Below are positions 8,486-16,592 of a stretch of 64,000 bases of DNA, piece after piece. Where the stretch lies: contig NZ_LMDA01000005.1 in assembly GCF_001424985.1 (NCBI RefSeq), forward strand, positions 1 through 64,000, written 5' to 3'. The stretch's first letter is position 1, and the number at the start of each line of letters is the position of its first letter. The DNA is from Rhizobium sp. Root1212. GTDB taxonomy: Bacteria; Pseudomonadota; Alphaproteobacteria; Rhizobiales; Rhizobiaceae. A program made the position numbers and the translations under genes. The notes below the pieces were generated by a model. It did not search any database. It saw only the letters and a list, made by a program, of their open reading frames with translations, and was not told the DNA's origin.

Positions 8486-8560
8486 GAGAATGCTTCCCCG
8501 CATCCATAGAGCCAAACATGGATGCCTCTTGCCCCGCCGTTCCTCGGCGGGGCCTTTCTT
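8486..8560 (+). ncRNA. Candidate small RNA with two hairpins
   Basis: In the gap between the pseudogene and the ssu-type operon, the plus strand holds an 8-bp hairpin (GCATCCAT 8500-8507 with ATGGATGC 8518-8525, ten-base loop). Five bases later a strong terminator follows at 8531-8560. No open reading frame of note lies here. A further inverted repeat, AAATCG/CGATTT at 8470-8485, lies just upstream and could be part of the promoter or of the RNA. No clear -35/-10 pair is visible and the 5' end is arbitrary. It does not match a small RNA I can name. Confidence 0.3.
8531..8560 (+). terminator. Rho-independent terminator (plus strand)
   Basis: GCCCCGCC (8531-8538) pairs perfectly with GGCGGGGC (8546-8553) around a seven-base loop and is followed by CTTTCTT. 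It lies just past the stop of the minus-strand ATPase gene, but the T-rich tail is on the plus strand. It therefore fits a plus-strand transcript ending here. Confidence 0.5.
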
Positions 8561-8571
8561 CCCCAGATACG

Positions 8572-9342
8572 TCAGTGCAGCCCGAAGAGGGCAAGAAGCT
8601 CTTCCCGCTGGCGCACGAAAGCCGACGCGGTGCGATCACGCGGGCGCGGCAGGTCGATATCGATGAACTTCGGCTCGCCCCCCTTTTCGCGCGGCAGGAT
8701 GAGGATGCGGTCGGCCAGATAGATCGCCTCTTCCAGATCGTGAGTGACGAGAATGGTCGTTACGTCCTCGTCGCGCCAGATGCGCGCCAGCTCCTGCTGC
8801 ATGCCGATCTTGGTCATGGCGTCGAGCGCGCCGAGCGGTTCGTCGAGAAGCAGGATTTCCGGCTGAACGGCGAGCGCGCGGGCAATGCCGACGCGTTGCG
8901 CCATGCCGCCCGACAACTGGCGCGGATAGGCGTTTTCGAACGGCTGCAGCCCCACGAGTTCGGTATAGCGTCGGGCATGGGCCCGCGCCTCCTCCTTGCC
9001 AAGGCCGCGGGTCTCAAGCCCGAAGGCGACATTGTCGAGCACGGTGAGCCACGGCAGAAGCCGCGGCTCCTGGAAGATGACGGCACGCTCGGCGCCGACA
9101 CCGTGCACCGGGCGGCCGTCGATCAGCACCTCGCCGGCATCGGCCTCTTCGAGCCCGGCCAGAACGCGCAGCAGCGTGGTCTTGCCCGAGCCGCTGGCGC
9201 CGACGATGGCGAGGCTTTCGCCGGGGCGGATCGTGAGGTTCAGGCCCCGCAGCACGGGCAAGGGCCGCCCGTTGAGGGTGAAGGATTTCGAGAGGTGACG
9301 GATCGTCACCTCTCCCCGCTCGGTGGACGGCGCGATGCTCAT
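8572..9342 (-). CDS. ABC transporter ATP-binding protein, sulfonate/nitrate/taurine type
   Basis: This 256-residue ATPase is SsuB/TauB-like, with Walker A GASGSGKTT, Q-loop FQEPRLLPW, signature LSGGMAQRVGIARAL and Walker B ILLLDEPLGALD. It energises import through the permease encoded at 10364-11206. It is the last gene of a minus-strand operon of LLM monooxygenase, permease, binding protein and ATPase. Its start lies 12 bases after the binding-protein stop, behind a GAGGAG site. The FQEPRLLPW Q-loop is typical of the SsuB/TauB/NrtD group. The substrate is probably an organosulfur compound, judged from the linked monooxygenase. Confidence 0.92.
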   Translation of the reverse strand: MSIAPSTERGEVTIRHLSKSFTLNGRPLPVLRGLNLTIRPGESLAIVGASGSGKTTLLRVLAGLEEADAGEVLIDGRPVHGVGAERAVIFQEPRLLPWLTVLDNVAFGLETRGLGKEEARAHARRYTELVGLQPFENAYPRQLSGGMAQRVGIARALAVQPEILLLDEPLGALDAMTKIGMQQELARIWRDEDVTTILVTHDLEEAIYLADRILILPREKGGEPKFIDIDLPRPRDRTASAFVRQREELLALFGLH

Positions 9343-9353
9343 GGTGCCGCTCC

Positions 9354-10328
9354 TCAGTTGGTTGCCGTTTCAGCCGAGTAAAGGATGTCCTTCGCCGCCA
9401 GCTGGCCGTCCTTCAGCTTGCCTTCGCGCACCAGCACGTCGATCCAGAACTGGACGTCGCGATCGACGGCGCGGCCGCCCTCACGCACGCCGTAGCCGCG
9501 GAAATACTGGGCGATCTCAGGATTTTCGCCGCGTTCCTTCAGGGCCTTGGCGAAGACGGCCTTGGTTTCTTCCGGGTGCTCGCGGGCATAGTCGAGCGCA
9601 CGGGCGGATTGCTCGACGAAGGTCTTGGCCGCGTCCGGGTGCTCCTTGACGAAATCACGGCGCAGCACGACGAAACCGCCGGCGATCTCGCCGAGAACAT
9701 CGGTGTCGTCGAAGACCGCGCGCAGGCCGCCATTCTTGCGCGCCGCGCCCTCGAAGGTGGTCTGCCAGTAGCCGAAGGCCGAGATATCGACCTGACCGGA
9801 GCGCAGTACCTGCTCCAGCTGCGGGCCGGGCACGACGACCTGATTTGCCGCATCCGACGGCAGACCCGCCTGATGCAGCGCCTCGCGGATCGTGTAATCG
9901 AGATGGGCGCCGAGCGTGTTGACGGCGATGCTCTTGCCGGCGATGTCCTTGATGGTTTTGATCGGGCTGTCTTCCAGCACGTAGAAGATCGACTGCACCT
10001 CGTCGTTGATGCCGTTCGAGGGATAGGCGGCGACGAAATCATTGCCGCCGACGATCGAGTTCAGGACGGCCGAGGTCGCCGCGCTGCCGATCTCGACATC
10101 GCCGGAGGCGAGCGCGATCAGCGAGGCCGGGCCGCCGGTGGCATAACCGACATTTTCAAGGGTGATGCCGGTGCCGTCGAAATAGCCGAGCTCGGCGGCA
10201 AGCTCATGGGCGGAAAGGCCGCCCTGGCTGGCGAGATAACGAAGCTTCACCTCATCGGCGGCAAGCGTGGTGCCGGCGAGCCCGAAAAACAGAACGGCTG
10301 AGGCGAGAAGGCGGGAATGGAAGGTCAT
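9354..10328 (-). CDS. ABC transporter periplasmic substrate-binding protein, SsuA-like
   Basis: The protein has 324 residues with a Sec signal peptide (about residues 1-23, cleavage after TTLA-A). The mature part follows the SsuA/NMT1-like fold, with ASQGGLSAHELAAELGYF near the N-terminus and an LASGDVEIGSAAT strand. It binds the ligand in the periplasm for delivery to the permease encoded immediately upstream in the operon. A GGAG site precedes the ATG at 10328. Relatives bind alkanesulfonates, taurine or sulfate esters; the exact ligand is not decidable here. Confidence 0.9.
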   Translation of the reverse strand: MTFHSRLLASAVLFFGLAGTTLAADEVKLRYLASQGGLSAHELAAELGYFDGTGITLENVGYATGGPASLIALASGDVEIGSAATSAVLNSIVGGNDFVAAYPSNGINDEVQSIFYVLEDSPIKTIKDIAGKSIAVNTLGAHLDYTIREALHQAGLPSDAANQVVVPGPQLEQVLRSGQVDISAFGYWQTTFEGAARKNGGLRAVFDDTDVLGEIAGGFVVLRRDFVKEHPDAAKTFVEQSARALDYAREHPEETKAVFAKALKERGENPEIAQYFRGYGVREGGRAVDRDVQFWIDVLVREGKLKDGQLAAKDILYSAETATN

Positions 10329-10363
10329 GGGATCGTCTCCTGTGAAAGGGGGAAAAGGGGAAA

Positions 10364-11206
10364 TCAGAGGCCGGGCTGCGACCAGCGGCAGAGCCGGCGC
10401 TGAAGCAGCACGAGGATGGCATTGGCAGCGAGACCCAGCAGAGCGAGCAGCAGGATCGCCGCGAACATCAGCGGGATCTGGAAATTGTACTGGGCATTCA
10501 TCACCTGGAAGCCGATGCCCTTGTTGGCGCCGATCATCTCGGCGGCGATCAGCAGCAACAGCGCCGTGGTGGCGGAAAGCCGGAGGCCCACAAAGATCGC
10601 CGGAACGGAAGCCGGCAGGATAACACGGCGGAAGATGGCAAGCCGGCCGGCGCCATAGGTGCGCGCCATCTCGATGAGCTTGCCATCCACTTCCTTGACG
10701 CCGCCGATGGTCGCCAGCAGCACCGGAAACAGCGTCGCCCAGAAGATGACAAAGACTTTTGACGTTTCGCCAAGTCCGAGCAGCAGGATGAAAATCGGAT
10801 AGAGCGCCAGCGCCGAGGTCTGGCGGAAGAATTGTAGGAGCGGATCGAGCGCCTGCTCCACCGCCTTCACCTGGCCCATGAACAGGCCGAGCGGAATGCC
10901 GATGACAACGGCTGCGGCAAAGGCGATACCGGCGCGCTGCAGGCTGATGGCGATATCATCGAGCAGCGCCCCGCTGGCGAGGCTGTCCCAGAGCGCCGCA
11001 AGGATGACGTCGAGCGGCGGGAAGACCGCCGGATTGACCCAGCCGCGCGTGCTCGACACCTGCCAGACGGCGAGGAAGGCGATGACAAGACCGTAGCGGG
11101 TAAGGAACGGTGTGACGACGGCGCGCAGGCGCGTCCCGAGGACCGAAACCGCCCGGCTCCCCTGGAAATCCGGCGCAAGCGAAAGATCGATGTTTTCGTA
11201 GGCCAT
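10364..11206 (-). CDS. ABC transporter permease, SsuC-like
   Basis: This is a six-helix inner-membrane permease of the BPD_transp_1 family, 280 residues from ATG 11206 (MAYENIDLSLAPDF). An alternative GTG at 11221 overlaps the preceding stop; the ATG has GAGG about nine bases upstream and is preferred. The EAA-type cytoplasmic loop is recognisable around IEMARTYGAGRLAIFRRVILP, followed by the conserved glycine segment. It is placed between the monooxygenase and binding-protein genes, in the order typical of sulfonate import operons. Confidence 0.9.
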   Translation of the reverse strand: MAYENIDLSLAPDFQGSRAVSVLGTRLRAVVTPFLTRYGLVIAFLAVWQVSSTRGWVNPAVFPPLDVILAALWDSLASGALLDDIAISLQRAGIAFAAAVVIGIPLGLFMGQVKAVEQALDPLLQFFRQTSALALYPIFILLLGLGETSKVFVIFWATLFPVLLATIGGVKEVDGKLIEMARTYGAGRLAIFRRVILPASVPAIFVGLRLSATTALLLLIAAEMIGANKGIGFQVMNAQYNFQIPLMFAAILLLALLGLAANAILVLLQRRLCRWSQPGL

Positions 11207-11217
11207 GACCGACGCCC

Positions 11218-12570
11218 TCACTCTGCGGCCTGGATGACCGAGCGCTCGGCGGTCCAGCGGTTGATCGGGAAAGGCAGGCCGAGGTTTTCTCGCAGCGTCT
11301 TGCCCTCATAGGCGGTGCGGAACAGGCCGCGGCGCTGCAGTTCGGGAATGACGAGATCGACGAAATCGTCGAGCGCGGTCGGCAGCCACGGCGGCAGGAT
11401 GTTGAAGCCATCGGCGGCCTCGTTCTCGAACCATTCCTGCAGCGTATCGACGATCTTTTCCGGGGTGCCGACGATCGTGTAGTGGCCGCGGGCCGAGGCG
11501 ATCCATTGGTAGAGCTGGCGGATGGTGAAATTGTTCTCGTCGGCGATCTGGCGGATCAGCGCCTGCCGGCTCTTCATGCCCTCGGTCGGCGGTGCCGGCG
11601 GCAGCGGGCCGTCGAGATCGTAGCCGTTGAGATCGAGCGTGCCGCCGGTCAGCCCGTTGAGAAGACCAATACCATCGGCTTCGACGATCAGCGAGGTCAG
11701 GCGGTCGTATTTCTCCCGCGCCTCTTCCTCCGTGCGGCCGACAAAGGGCGAGACGCCGGGCATGATCAGGATATGATCCGGGTTGCGGCCGAGACCGCGC
11801 GCCCGCGCCTTGATGTCGCGGTAGAATTCCTGCGCCGTCTCGATGTGCTGGTGAGCGGTGAAGATCACCTCGGCCGTCGCCGCCGCGAGCCCGCGGCCGT
11901 CATCGGACTGGCCGGCCTGGACGATGACCGGATGGCCCTGCGGCGAGCGCGAGACATTGAGCGGGCCGCGCACCTGGAAATGCTCGCCGCGATGGCCGGT
12001 CTCGTGCAGCTTCTCCTGATCGAAGAAGACGCCGGCTTCCTTGTCGCGCAGGAACGCGTCGTCCTCGAAACTGTCCCAGAGCTTCTTGACCACGTCGACA
12101 TGCTCGGCCGCGCGGCGATAGCGGGCGGCGTGCGGGAGCTGAGTTTCGCGGTTGAAGTTCTGGGCGGTCGGATCGCCCGTCGTGGTGACGACGTTCCAGC
12201 CCGCCCGGCCGCCCGAGATCAGGTCGAGCGAGGCGAATTTGCGCGCTGTGGTGTAGGGCTCTTCATAAGTGGTCGAGGCGGTGGCGATGAAGCCGAGATG
12301 GGTGGTGAAGGGCGCGAGCGCCGAAAACAGCGTTACCGGTTCGAAGCCCGCCACCTTGGCATTGCCGCCTTCCCGCGCGCCGCCAAAACCGATCGCCAGA
12401 TTGTCGGCGAGGAAATAGGCGTCGAACAGGCCGCGTTCGGCCGTCTGGGCCAGTTGCTTGTGAAATTCGAAACTGGTGGCGCCGTCGGCCGGCTGGTCCG
12501 GGTGACGCCAGGCGGCGACATGCTGGCCGCCTCCGGGAAGAAATGCTCCAAGTCTGATCTTGCGTGCCAT
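11218..12570 (-). CDS. LLM-class flavin-dependent monooxygenase (NtaA/SnaA/DszA family)
   Basis: The protein has 450 residues. I take ATG 12570 (MARKIRLGAFLPGGGQH), which has GGAG six bases upstream, rather than the longer open frame. It has the bacterial-luciferase-like TIM barrel, and blocks such as AEHVDVVKKLWDSFEDDAF and QAGQSDDGRGLAA are typical of the NtaA/SnaA/DszA FMNH2-dependent monooxygenases. These enzymes desulfurise or N-oxidise substrates using FMNH2 from a separate reductase. As first gene of an operon with an SsuABC-type importer, it probably oxidises the imported organosulfur compound to release sulfite. No flavin reductase gene is nearby, so that partner must be encoded elsewhere. 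Confidence 0.88.
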   Translation of the reverse strand: MARKIRLGAFLPGGGQHVAAWRHPDQPADGATSFEFHKQLAQTAERGLFDAYFLADNLAIGFGGAREGGNAKVAGFEPVTLFSALAPFTTHLGFIATASTTYEEPYTTARKFASLDLISGGRAGWNVVTTTGDPTAQNFNRETQLPHAARYRRAAEHVDVVKKLWDSFEDDAFLRDKEAGVFFDQEKLHETGHRGEHFQVRGPLNVSRSPQGHPVIVQAGQSDDGRGLAAATAEVIFTAHQHIETAQEFYRDIKARARGLGRNPDHILIMPGVSPFVGRTEEEAREKYDRLTSLIVEADGIGLLNGLTGGTLDLNGYDLDGPLPPAPPTEGMKSRQALIRQIADENNFTIRQLYQWIASARGHYTIVGTPEKIVDTLQEWFENEAADGFNILPPWLPTALDDFVDLVIPELQRRGLFRTAYEGKTLRENLGLPFPINRWTAERSVIQAAE

Positions 12571-13071
12571 GATGCTCTCCTGTGGGTCGGCAGGCACCCG
12601 CCTTGGTGTTCGTCCGGGCTGCCACAGGGAGAAAGTGTAGATAGTGCATCAATTTTATAGAGAAACTATCTTTCCTTATTGACGCATGAAGTGAAAAGAT
12701 TTGCGGCTGGAAGGGCGAACGGCGACATCCCTCAACCGTCGGCCTCCTCAGCGGGTCTCCCCGCAGCGGCGTCGTCGAAAACCGAAGCCTACGCCAGCCG
12801 GCTCGCGTCCCGCTGGGTTACAGCGGCGACGCGGATGGTCCTGCTCCTACTTTTTCGATGGGTGGCTGTGCCGTTCCGCAGAAATCGTATACACTTGTAA
12901 ATTAATGAAACACATTTTACTGGTAGTTTCGTATACATAAATGGCGACAAGCTTGAGTTGGCTGTTGTGGCATACCACGATCCGCAGCTCTCTTAGGAGT
13001 GAAGTGCATCACGGTGAAAGCCGCGGAAAAACCGGTCGGCCGTGCGGGCCGTAACCGAGGAAGGAGACATC
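12571..13071. promoter_or_regulatory. Divergent promoter region with two GTATAC operator-like sites
   Basis: This 501-base gap separates the minus-strand organosulfur operon from the plus-strand UraD-like gene. GTATAC occurs at 12887-12892 and 12931-12936, 44 bases apart (about four helical turns), in the contexts ATCGTATACACTT and TTCGTATACATAA. The same element recurs upstream of other genes in the 13-24 kb locus, so these are proposed GntR/FCD operators for the UraD-like gene. On the minus strand, near 12640-12680, AGATAGT and ACTATCT form a 7-bp inverted repeat around an AT-rich TATAAAA stretch, a possible promoter/operator for the monooxygenase operon. No convincing gene was found here. 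Confidence 0.45.
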
Positions 13072-13599
13072 ATGTCAGGACATCAGGTTACACAGGGCGT
13101 CGGTACGGCGTCGCAAGCGCCCGCCTTCGACCGGGTGGGCTTCGTCGAGGCCTTCGGAACCTGTTTCCGCAACGGCGACTCGATCGCCGGCCGCGCCTTC
13201 GACGCCGCCGTCGTGCCGCTCGAGGATGCCGGCAGCATCTTTGCCGCGCTGCGTGATCAGTTCCGCGCCGCCAGCGACACCGAGCGGATGGAGGTGCTGA
13301 AGGCCTATACCCCGCTCGATCCGGCCGTGAAGACGGCCGAGATCGTCGCGGACGAAAGCCAGTCCTCCGGGCTTCGCGCCATGACGGCCGGCCAACAGGC
13401 GCGGCTTCTGGAACTGCTGTCCCGCTATACCGAGAAATTCGGCTTCGACGTGATCTTCGCCGTGCGCAAGTACACGACCGCATCCCTGATCGCCTCGTTC
13501 GAAAAGCGCATTCTCGACAGCTACGAGGCCGAGTTGAAGAGCACCTTCGCGGAAGTCGAGCAGTTGGCAGAGATTCTGGTCAAGGCACGTTTCCTGTAA
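13072..13599 (+). CDS. OHCU decarboxylase (UraD)-like protein lacking key catalytic residues
   Basis: The 175-residue protein (ATG 13072 with AAGGAG seven bases upstream) has the all-helical fold and length of 2-oxo-4-hydroxy-4-carboxy-5-ureidoimidazoline decarboxylases, best seen in SRYTEKFGFDVIFAVRKYTTASLIASFEKRI (FGF at 123-125, Arg132). True UraD enzymes have a catalytic His in an AHPDLA motif and a Glu in an SxxEQxGAG motif. Here the first reads KAYTPLD (Tyr79-Thr80) and the second is shortened to ESQSSGL, so both residues appear to be missing. It may act on a different substrate or be non-catalytic. The two GTATAC sites upstream link it to the GntR/FCD-associated locus. Confidence 0.75.
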   Translation: MSGHQVTQGVGTASQAPAFDRVGFVEAFGTCFRNGDSIAGRAFDAAVVPLEDAGSIFAALRDQFRAASDTERMEVLKAYTPLDPAVKTAEIVADESQSSGLRAMTAGQQARLLELLSRYTEKFGFDVIFAVRKYTTASLIASFEKRILDSYEAELKSTFAEVEQLAEILVKARFL

Positions 13600-13645
13600 T
13601 TACGGCCGGCTCAATCCGAACCAGACGTACTCCGAGGGAAAAGCA

Positions 13646-14737
13646 CTACGCCGCCTTCTTCTCCAGCGGCAGGCCAAGTTCCTCGCAGATCGAGCGGACA
13701 TGCGCCGCACTTTGCTGGATGTACTGCACCGTCTCGTCATAGTGGAAATTCGCCTGCGCCCAGGCCGCGTAGGTGGCGCGGTCCATGATCTCGCCCGCCG
13801 CGATGCGGCGGCCATAGGCCTGCACCATCTCGATATAGGCGGCATATTCCTCCGGCGTCAGATCGGGATGGCCTTCGAGCCATTTCGGATCGGCGATCTC
13901 GATCACCATCTTCGGCGGCGTGCGCGGCCGGTCGGTAAAGGACTCGTAGTTCTCGATCGTCAGGTTCATCGTCGGGTTGGCCGCGGCGAGGATCGGCAGG
14001 ATCTGGCGGAAATCGACGACACCCGCGCCGCAGGGGCGCATCTGAAAATCGAGCACCGCACCATCATAGGCGATCAGCGCATCCTTGATATGGGTCTGGC
14101 GCACATAAGGCGCGACACGTTTTGCCGACCAGACCGGATGCTCGCCGCGCTGCAGCACGTTTGCGGTATCGAAGACGATGCCGGTCGTATCCGGCCCGAC
14201 CTCTTCGACGAGCCGCACCAGCTCGAACGACGTGATCTCCTCGTGGGTTTCGAGATTGAGGTGGATGCCGAGATCGCGGGCGATCGGCGAAAGCTTCTTC
14301 AGGAAGCGGGCGGTGGCCTCCAGCTGTTCGGCCCAGGTGACGTCGGTGCGGAACCGGTCATAGGCGAAACGGCCGACGAAGGCCGGCTTGTAATTGGCCG
14401 TGGCGACCCACAGTTCGCGGCAATCGATGGCGGCGCAGGCTTCCATCATCCGGCGGAAGCCGAGCAGGATGTCGCCATTGCCGACCATGCGCAGCTCGGG
14501 CGCTTCCGGGGTGGCATAGGGGTTCACCTTGCCGAGGCCGGCTTCCATGTACATGCCGAGTTCATCGGCGCGGGCCTTGATCTCCTTCAGGGTGCCGATA
14601 TCCAGCGTCGGGCTGATATCGAGCACGGTGCGGAAGAAGAGCCCTTCCATACCGAGTTCCTTGCCGTGATCGAAACTGGCGACGGGACCGCGTTTCGCGG
14701 CCTCCGGGATTTTGCGGCCGTCGACACCAATACGCAT
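13646..14737 (-). CDS. Sugar phosphate isomerase/epimerase-like TIM barrel protein (AP_endonuc_2 family), paralog 1
   Basis: The 363-residue protein (ATG 14737, AAGGAG site) belongs to the xylose-isomerase-like/AP-endonuclease-2 superfamily. Metal-ligand candidates are visible in NLETHEEITSFE, VFDTANVLQRGE, RQTHIKDAL and TIENYESF. These enzymes are Mn/Mg/Co-dependent isomerases, epimerases or C-C lyases. It is the last gene of a minus-strand operon starting with the binding protein at 20068, 21 bases after the ATPase gene. It is paralogous to the protein at 22482-23414: both share a FxTxxDISxTLD N-terminal block, a THEEIT block and a VAPY..Q.HI.DA block. The substrate is unknown. Confidence 0.82.
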   Translation of the reverse strand: MRIGVDGRKIPEAAKRGPVASFDHGKELGMEGLFFRTVLDISPTLDIGTLKEIKARADELGMYMEAGLGKVNPYATPEAPELRMVGNGDILLGFRRMMEACAAIDCRELWVATANYKPAFVGRFAYDRFRTDVTWAEQLEATARFLKKLSPIARDLGIHLNLETHEEITSFELVRLVEEVGPDTTGIVFDTANVLQRGEHPVWSAKRVAPYVRQTHIKDALIAYDGAVLDFQMRPCGAGVVDFRQILPILAAANPTMNLTIENYESFTDRPRTPPKMVIEIADPKWLEGHPDLTPEEYAAYIEMVQAYGRRIAAGEIMDRATYAAWAQANFHYDETVQYIQQSAAHVRSICEELGLPLEKKAA

Positions 14738-14758
14738 CGAATATGTCTCCTTGCAATG

Positions 14759-15571
14759 TCAGGTCAAAACGTGACGCCGCTCGCGGCGGGCGCGGCCGAT
14801 CTCGGGATCGGGCACGGGCACGGCCGCCAGCAGCGCCTGCGTATAGGCTTCCCGCGGGCGCTCGAAGATGTCGGCGCGAGGGCCTGCTTCCACCACCCTG
14901 CCCTTGTGCAGCACGACGATGCTGTCGCAGAGATGGCGCACGACCGCGAGATCGTGGGCGATGAAGACGATGGCGAGGCCGAGCTTGCGCTGCATGTCGC
15001 GCAACAGGTTGATCACCTGCGCCTGCACCGAAACGTCGAGGGCCGCGACGGGTTCGTCGCAGACGAGAATGCGCGGCCCGATGACCAGCGCCCGCGCGAT
15101 CGCGATACGCTGCCTCTGCCCGCCGGAGAACGAACGGGGGAAGCGCACCATGTCATCGGGGTTGAGGCCGACGGTGCGCATGATCTCCGCCACCCGCTCG
15201 CGGCGGCGCGCGGCCGTCGGCTCCAACTTGTGAACCAGAAGCCCCTCGCCGATCAGCTCTTCCACGCTCATGCGCGGGTTGAGGCTGCCATAGGGGTCCT
15301 GGAAGACCATTTGCACTTCGCGGCGGAAACGCAGCAGTTCCGCGCCCCGCGCCTTGGAAACATCCATTCCGTCATAGAGGATCGAGCCGCTTTCCGGGGC
15401 AGCAAGCGCCATCAGGCATTTGGCGATGGTCGATTTGCCGGAGCCGGATTCACCGACCAGTCCGAGCGCCTGTCCCGGCGCCAGTGAAAACGAAACGTCG
15501 TGCAGCACCTGCACCGGCGGATTGGGGAAGGAGGAATAGGATTTGTTGATGCGGTCGACCGTCAGCAGCAT
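14759..15571 (-). CDS. Dipeptide-type ABC transporter ATP-binding protein (DppF-like)
   Basis: The 270-residue ATPase has Walker A GESGSGKST, Q-loop VFQDPYGSLNPRMS, signature FSGGQRQRIAIARAL and Walker B ILVCDEPVAALDVSVQ. The QDPYGSLNPR element is characteristic of the OppF/DppF half of oligopeptide-type importers. Its start lies three bases after the stop of the DppD-like gene, so the two are translationally close. It works as a heterodimer with that protein on the cytoplasmic face of the DppBC permease. Confidence 0.92.
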   Translation of the reverse strand: MLLTVDRINKSYSSFPNPPVQVLHDVSFSLAPGQALGLVGESGSGKSTIAKCLMALAAPESGSILYDGMDVSKARGAELLRFRREVQMVFQDPYGSLNPRMSVEELIGEGLLVHKLEPTAARRRERVAEIMRTVGLNPDDMVRFPRSFSGGQRQRIAIARALVIGPRILVCDEPVAALDVSVQAQVINLLRDMQRKLGLAIVFIAHDLAVVRHLCDSIVVLHKGRVVEAGPRADIFERPREAYTQALLAAVPVPDPEIGRARRERRHVLT

Positions 15572-15574
15572 GGC

Positions 15575-16561
15575 TCAGGCTCCCTTGCGGTCGTGCAGGT
15601 GGCAGGCGACCCGCTCGCCGGTAACCGGCAGCACCGCCGGCAACTCGGCCCGGCAACGGTCAAAGGCATCGCTGCAGCGCGGGTTGAAAGGACAGCCGGC
15701 CGGCCGCGCCATCGGCGCCGGCGGGGCGCCGGGAATGGCGTAAAGCTCTTCCAGATCCTGATCGATGCGGGGCACGGCCCGGATCAGGCCGCGCGTATAG
15801 GGATGCTTCGGGTCCTTGAACACCGCATGGACGTCGCCATCCTCGACGATACGGCCGGAGTACATGACCATGACGCGCTCGGCAAAACCGGCGACGACGC
15901 CGAGATCGTGGGTGATGAAAAGCACCGCAAGGCCGCGGCGCGTCGAAACGTCGTCCAAGAGGTCGAGGACCTGATCCTGAACGCGCACGTCGAGCGCCGT
16001 GGTCGGCTCGTCGGCGATCAACAGCTTGGGTTCGCCGACCAGCGCCATCGCGAGCACGACGCGCTGGCGCATGCCGCCGGAGAATTCATGCGGATAGGAA
16101 CCGAGCCGTTCGGCGGCGCGGTCGACGCCGAGTTCGTCGAGCACCGAAAGCGCCCGCTTGCGCGCCTCCACCCGGCCGATGCCGCGGATGCGCAGCGTCT
16201 CGGCCACCTGATCGCCGATGGTCATCAGCGGATCGAGGAAGCTCATCGGGTCCTGAAACACCATGGCGATGGAGCTGCCGCGATAGTGCCGCATCTCTTT
16301 TTCGGAGAGGGTCAGCAGGTCCCGGCCCTCGAAATCGATCTTGCCGGAAAGCCGGGCTACCGGATCGAGCCGCATCACGGCGCGGGCGGTCACCGACTTG
16401 CCGGAACCGGACTCGCCGACGAGGGCGACCCGCTCGCCGACCGCAATCGAGAAATCGATATTGTCGACGATTCTGAGGCCGTCCTTGCCGCCGGCCAAGG
16501 GCATGTCGACGCTGAGGCCGCGGACCTCGACAAGCGGCTTTTGCGTTTTCGATGGGAACAT
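15575..16561 (-). CDS. Dipeptide-type ABC transporter ATP-binding protein (DppD-like)
   Basis: The 328-residue ATPase has Walker A GESGSGKSV, Q-loop VFQDPMSFLDPLMT, signature FSGGMRQRVVLAMAL and Walker B LLIADEPTTALDVRVQ. A C-terminal oligopeptide/dipeptide extension carries cysteines in the GCPFNPRCSDAFDRC segment, probably an iron-sulfur or metal site as in other DppD proteins. The start is taken at ATG 16561 (MFPSKTQKPL), with AGGAAGG seven bases upstream. An in-frame ATG at 16588 just after the permease stop is an alternative. Confidence 0.92.
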   Translation of the reverse strand: MFPSKTQKPLVEVRGLSVDMPLAGGKDGLRIVDNIDFSIAVGERVALVGESGSGKSVTARAVMRLDPVARLSGKIDFEGRDLLTLSEKEMRHYRGSSIAMVFQDPMSFLDPLMTIGDQVAETLRIRGIGRVEARKRALSVLDELGVDRAAERLGSYPHEFSGGMRQRVVLAMALVGEPKLLIADEPTTALDVRVQDQVLDLLDDVSTRRGLAVLFITHDLGVVAGFAERVMVMYSGRIVEDGDVHAVFKDPKHPYTRGLIRAVPRIDQDLEELYAIPGAPPAPMARPAGCPFNPRCSDAFDRCRAELPAVLPVTGERVACHLHDRKGA

Positions 16562-16592
16562 GACCGAACCTTCCTGACGAAAATCCATCGCC

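Noticed and set aside
7898..8515. 205-codon minus-strand frame over the pseudogene and gap
   Set aside because: Only part of it contains PhnD-like residues, and those continue in another frame. The rest is low-complexity basic sequence, so it is treated as pseudogene plus intergenic.
12571..12700. SAM-type riboswitch upstream of the organosulfur operon
   Set aside because: I looked for SAM-II-like conserved blocks in the minus-strand leader and found none; only an AT-rich inverted repeat is present.
12679..12940. Short plus-strand frames in the 12.6-13.1 kb gap
   Set aside because: Weak ribosome sites, Arg/Ser-rich shadow-like composition and overlap with the proposed operator sites.
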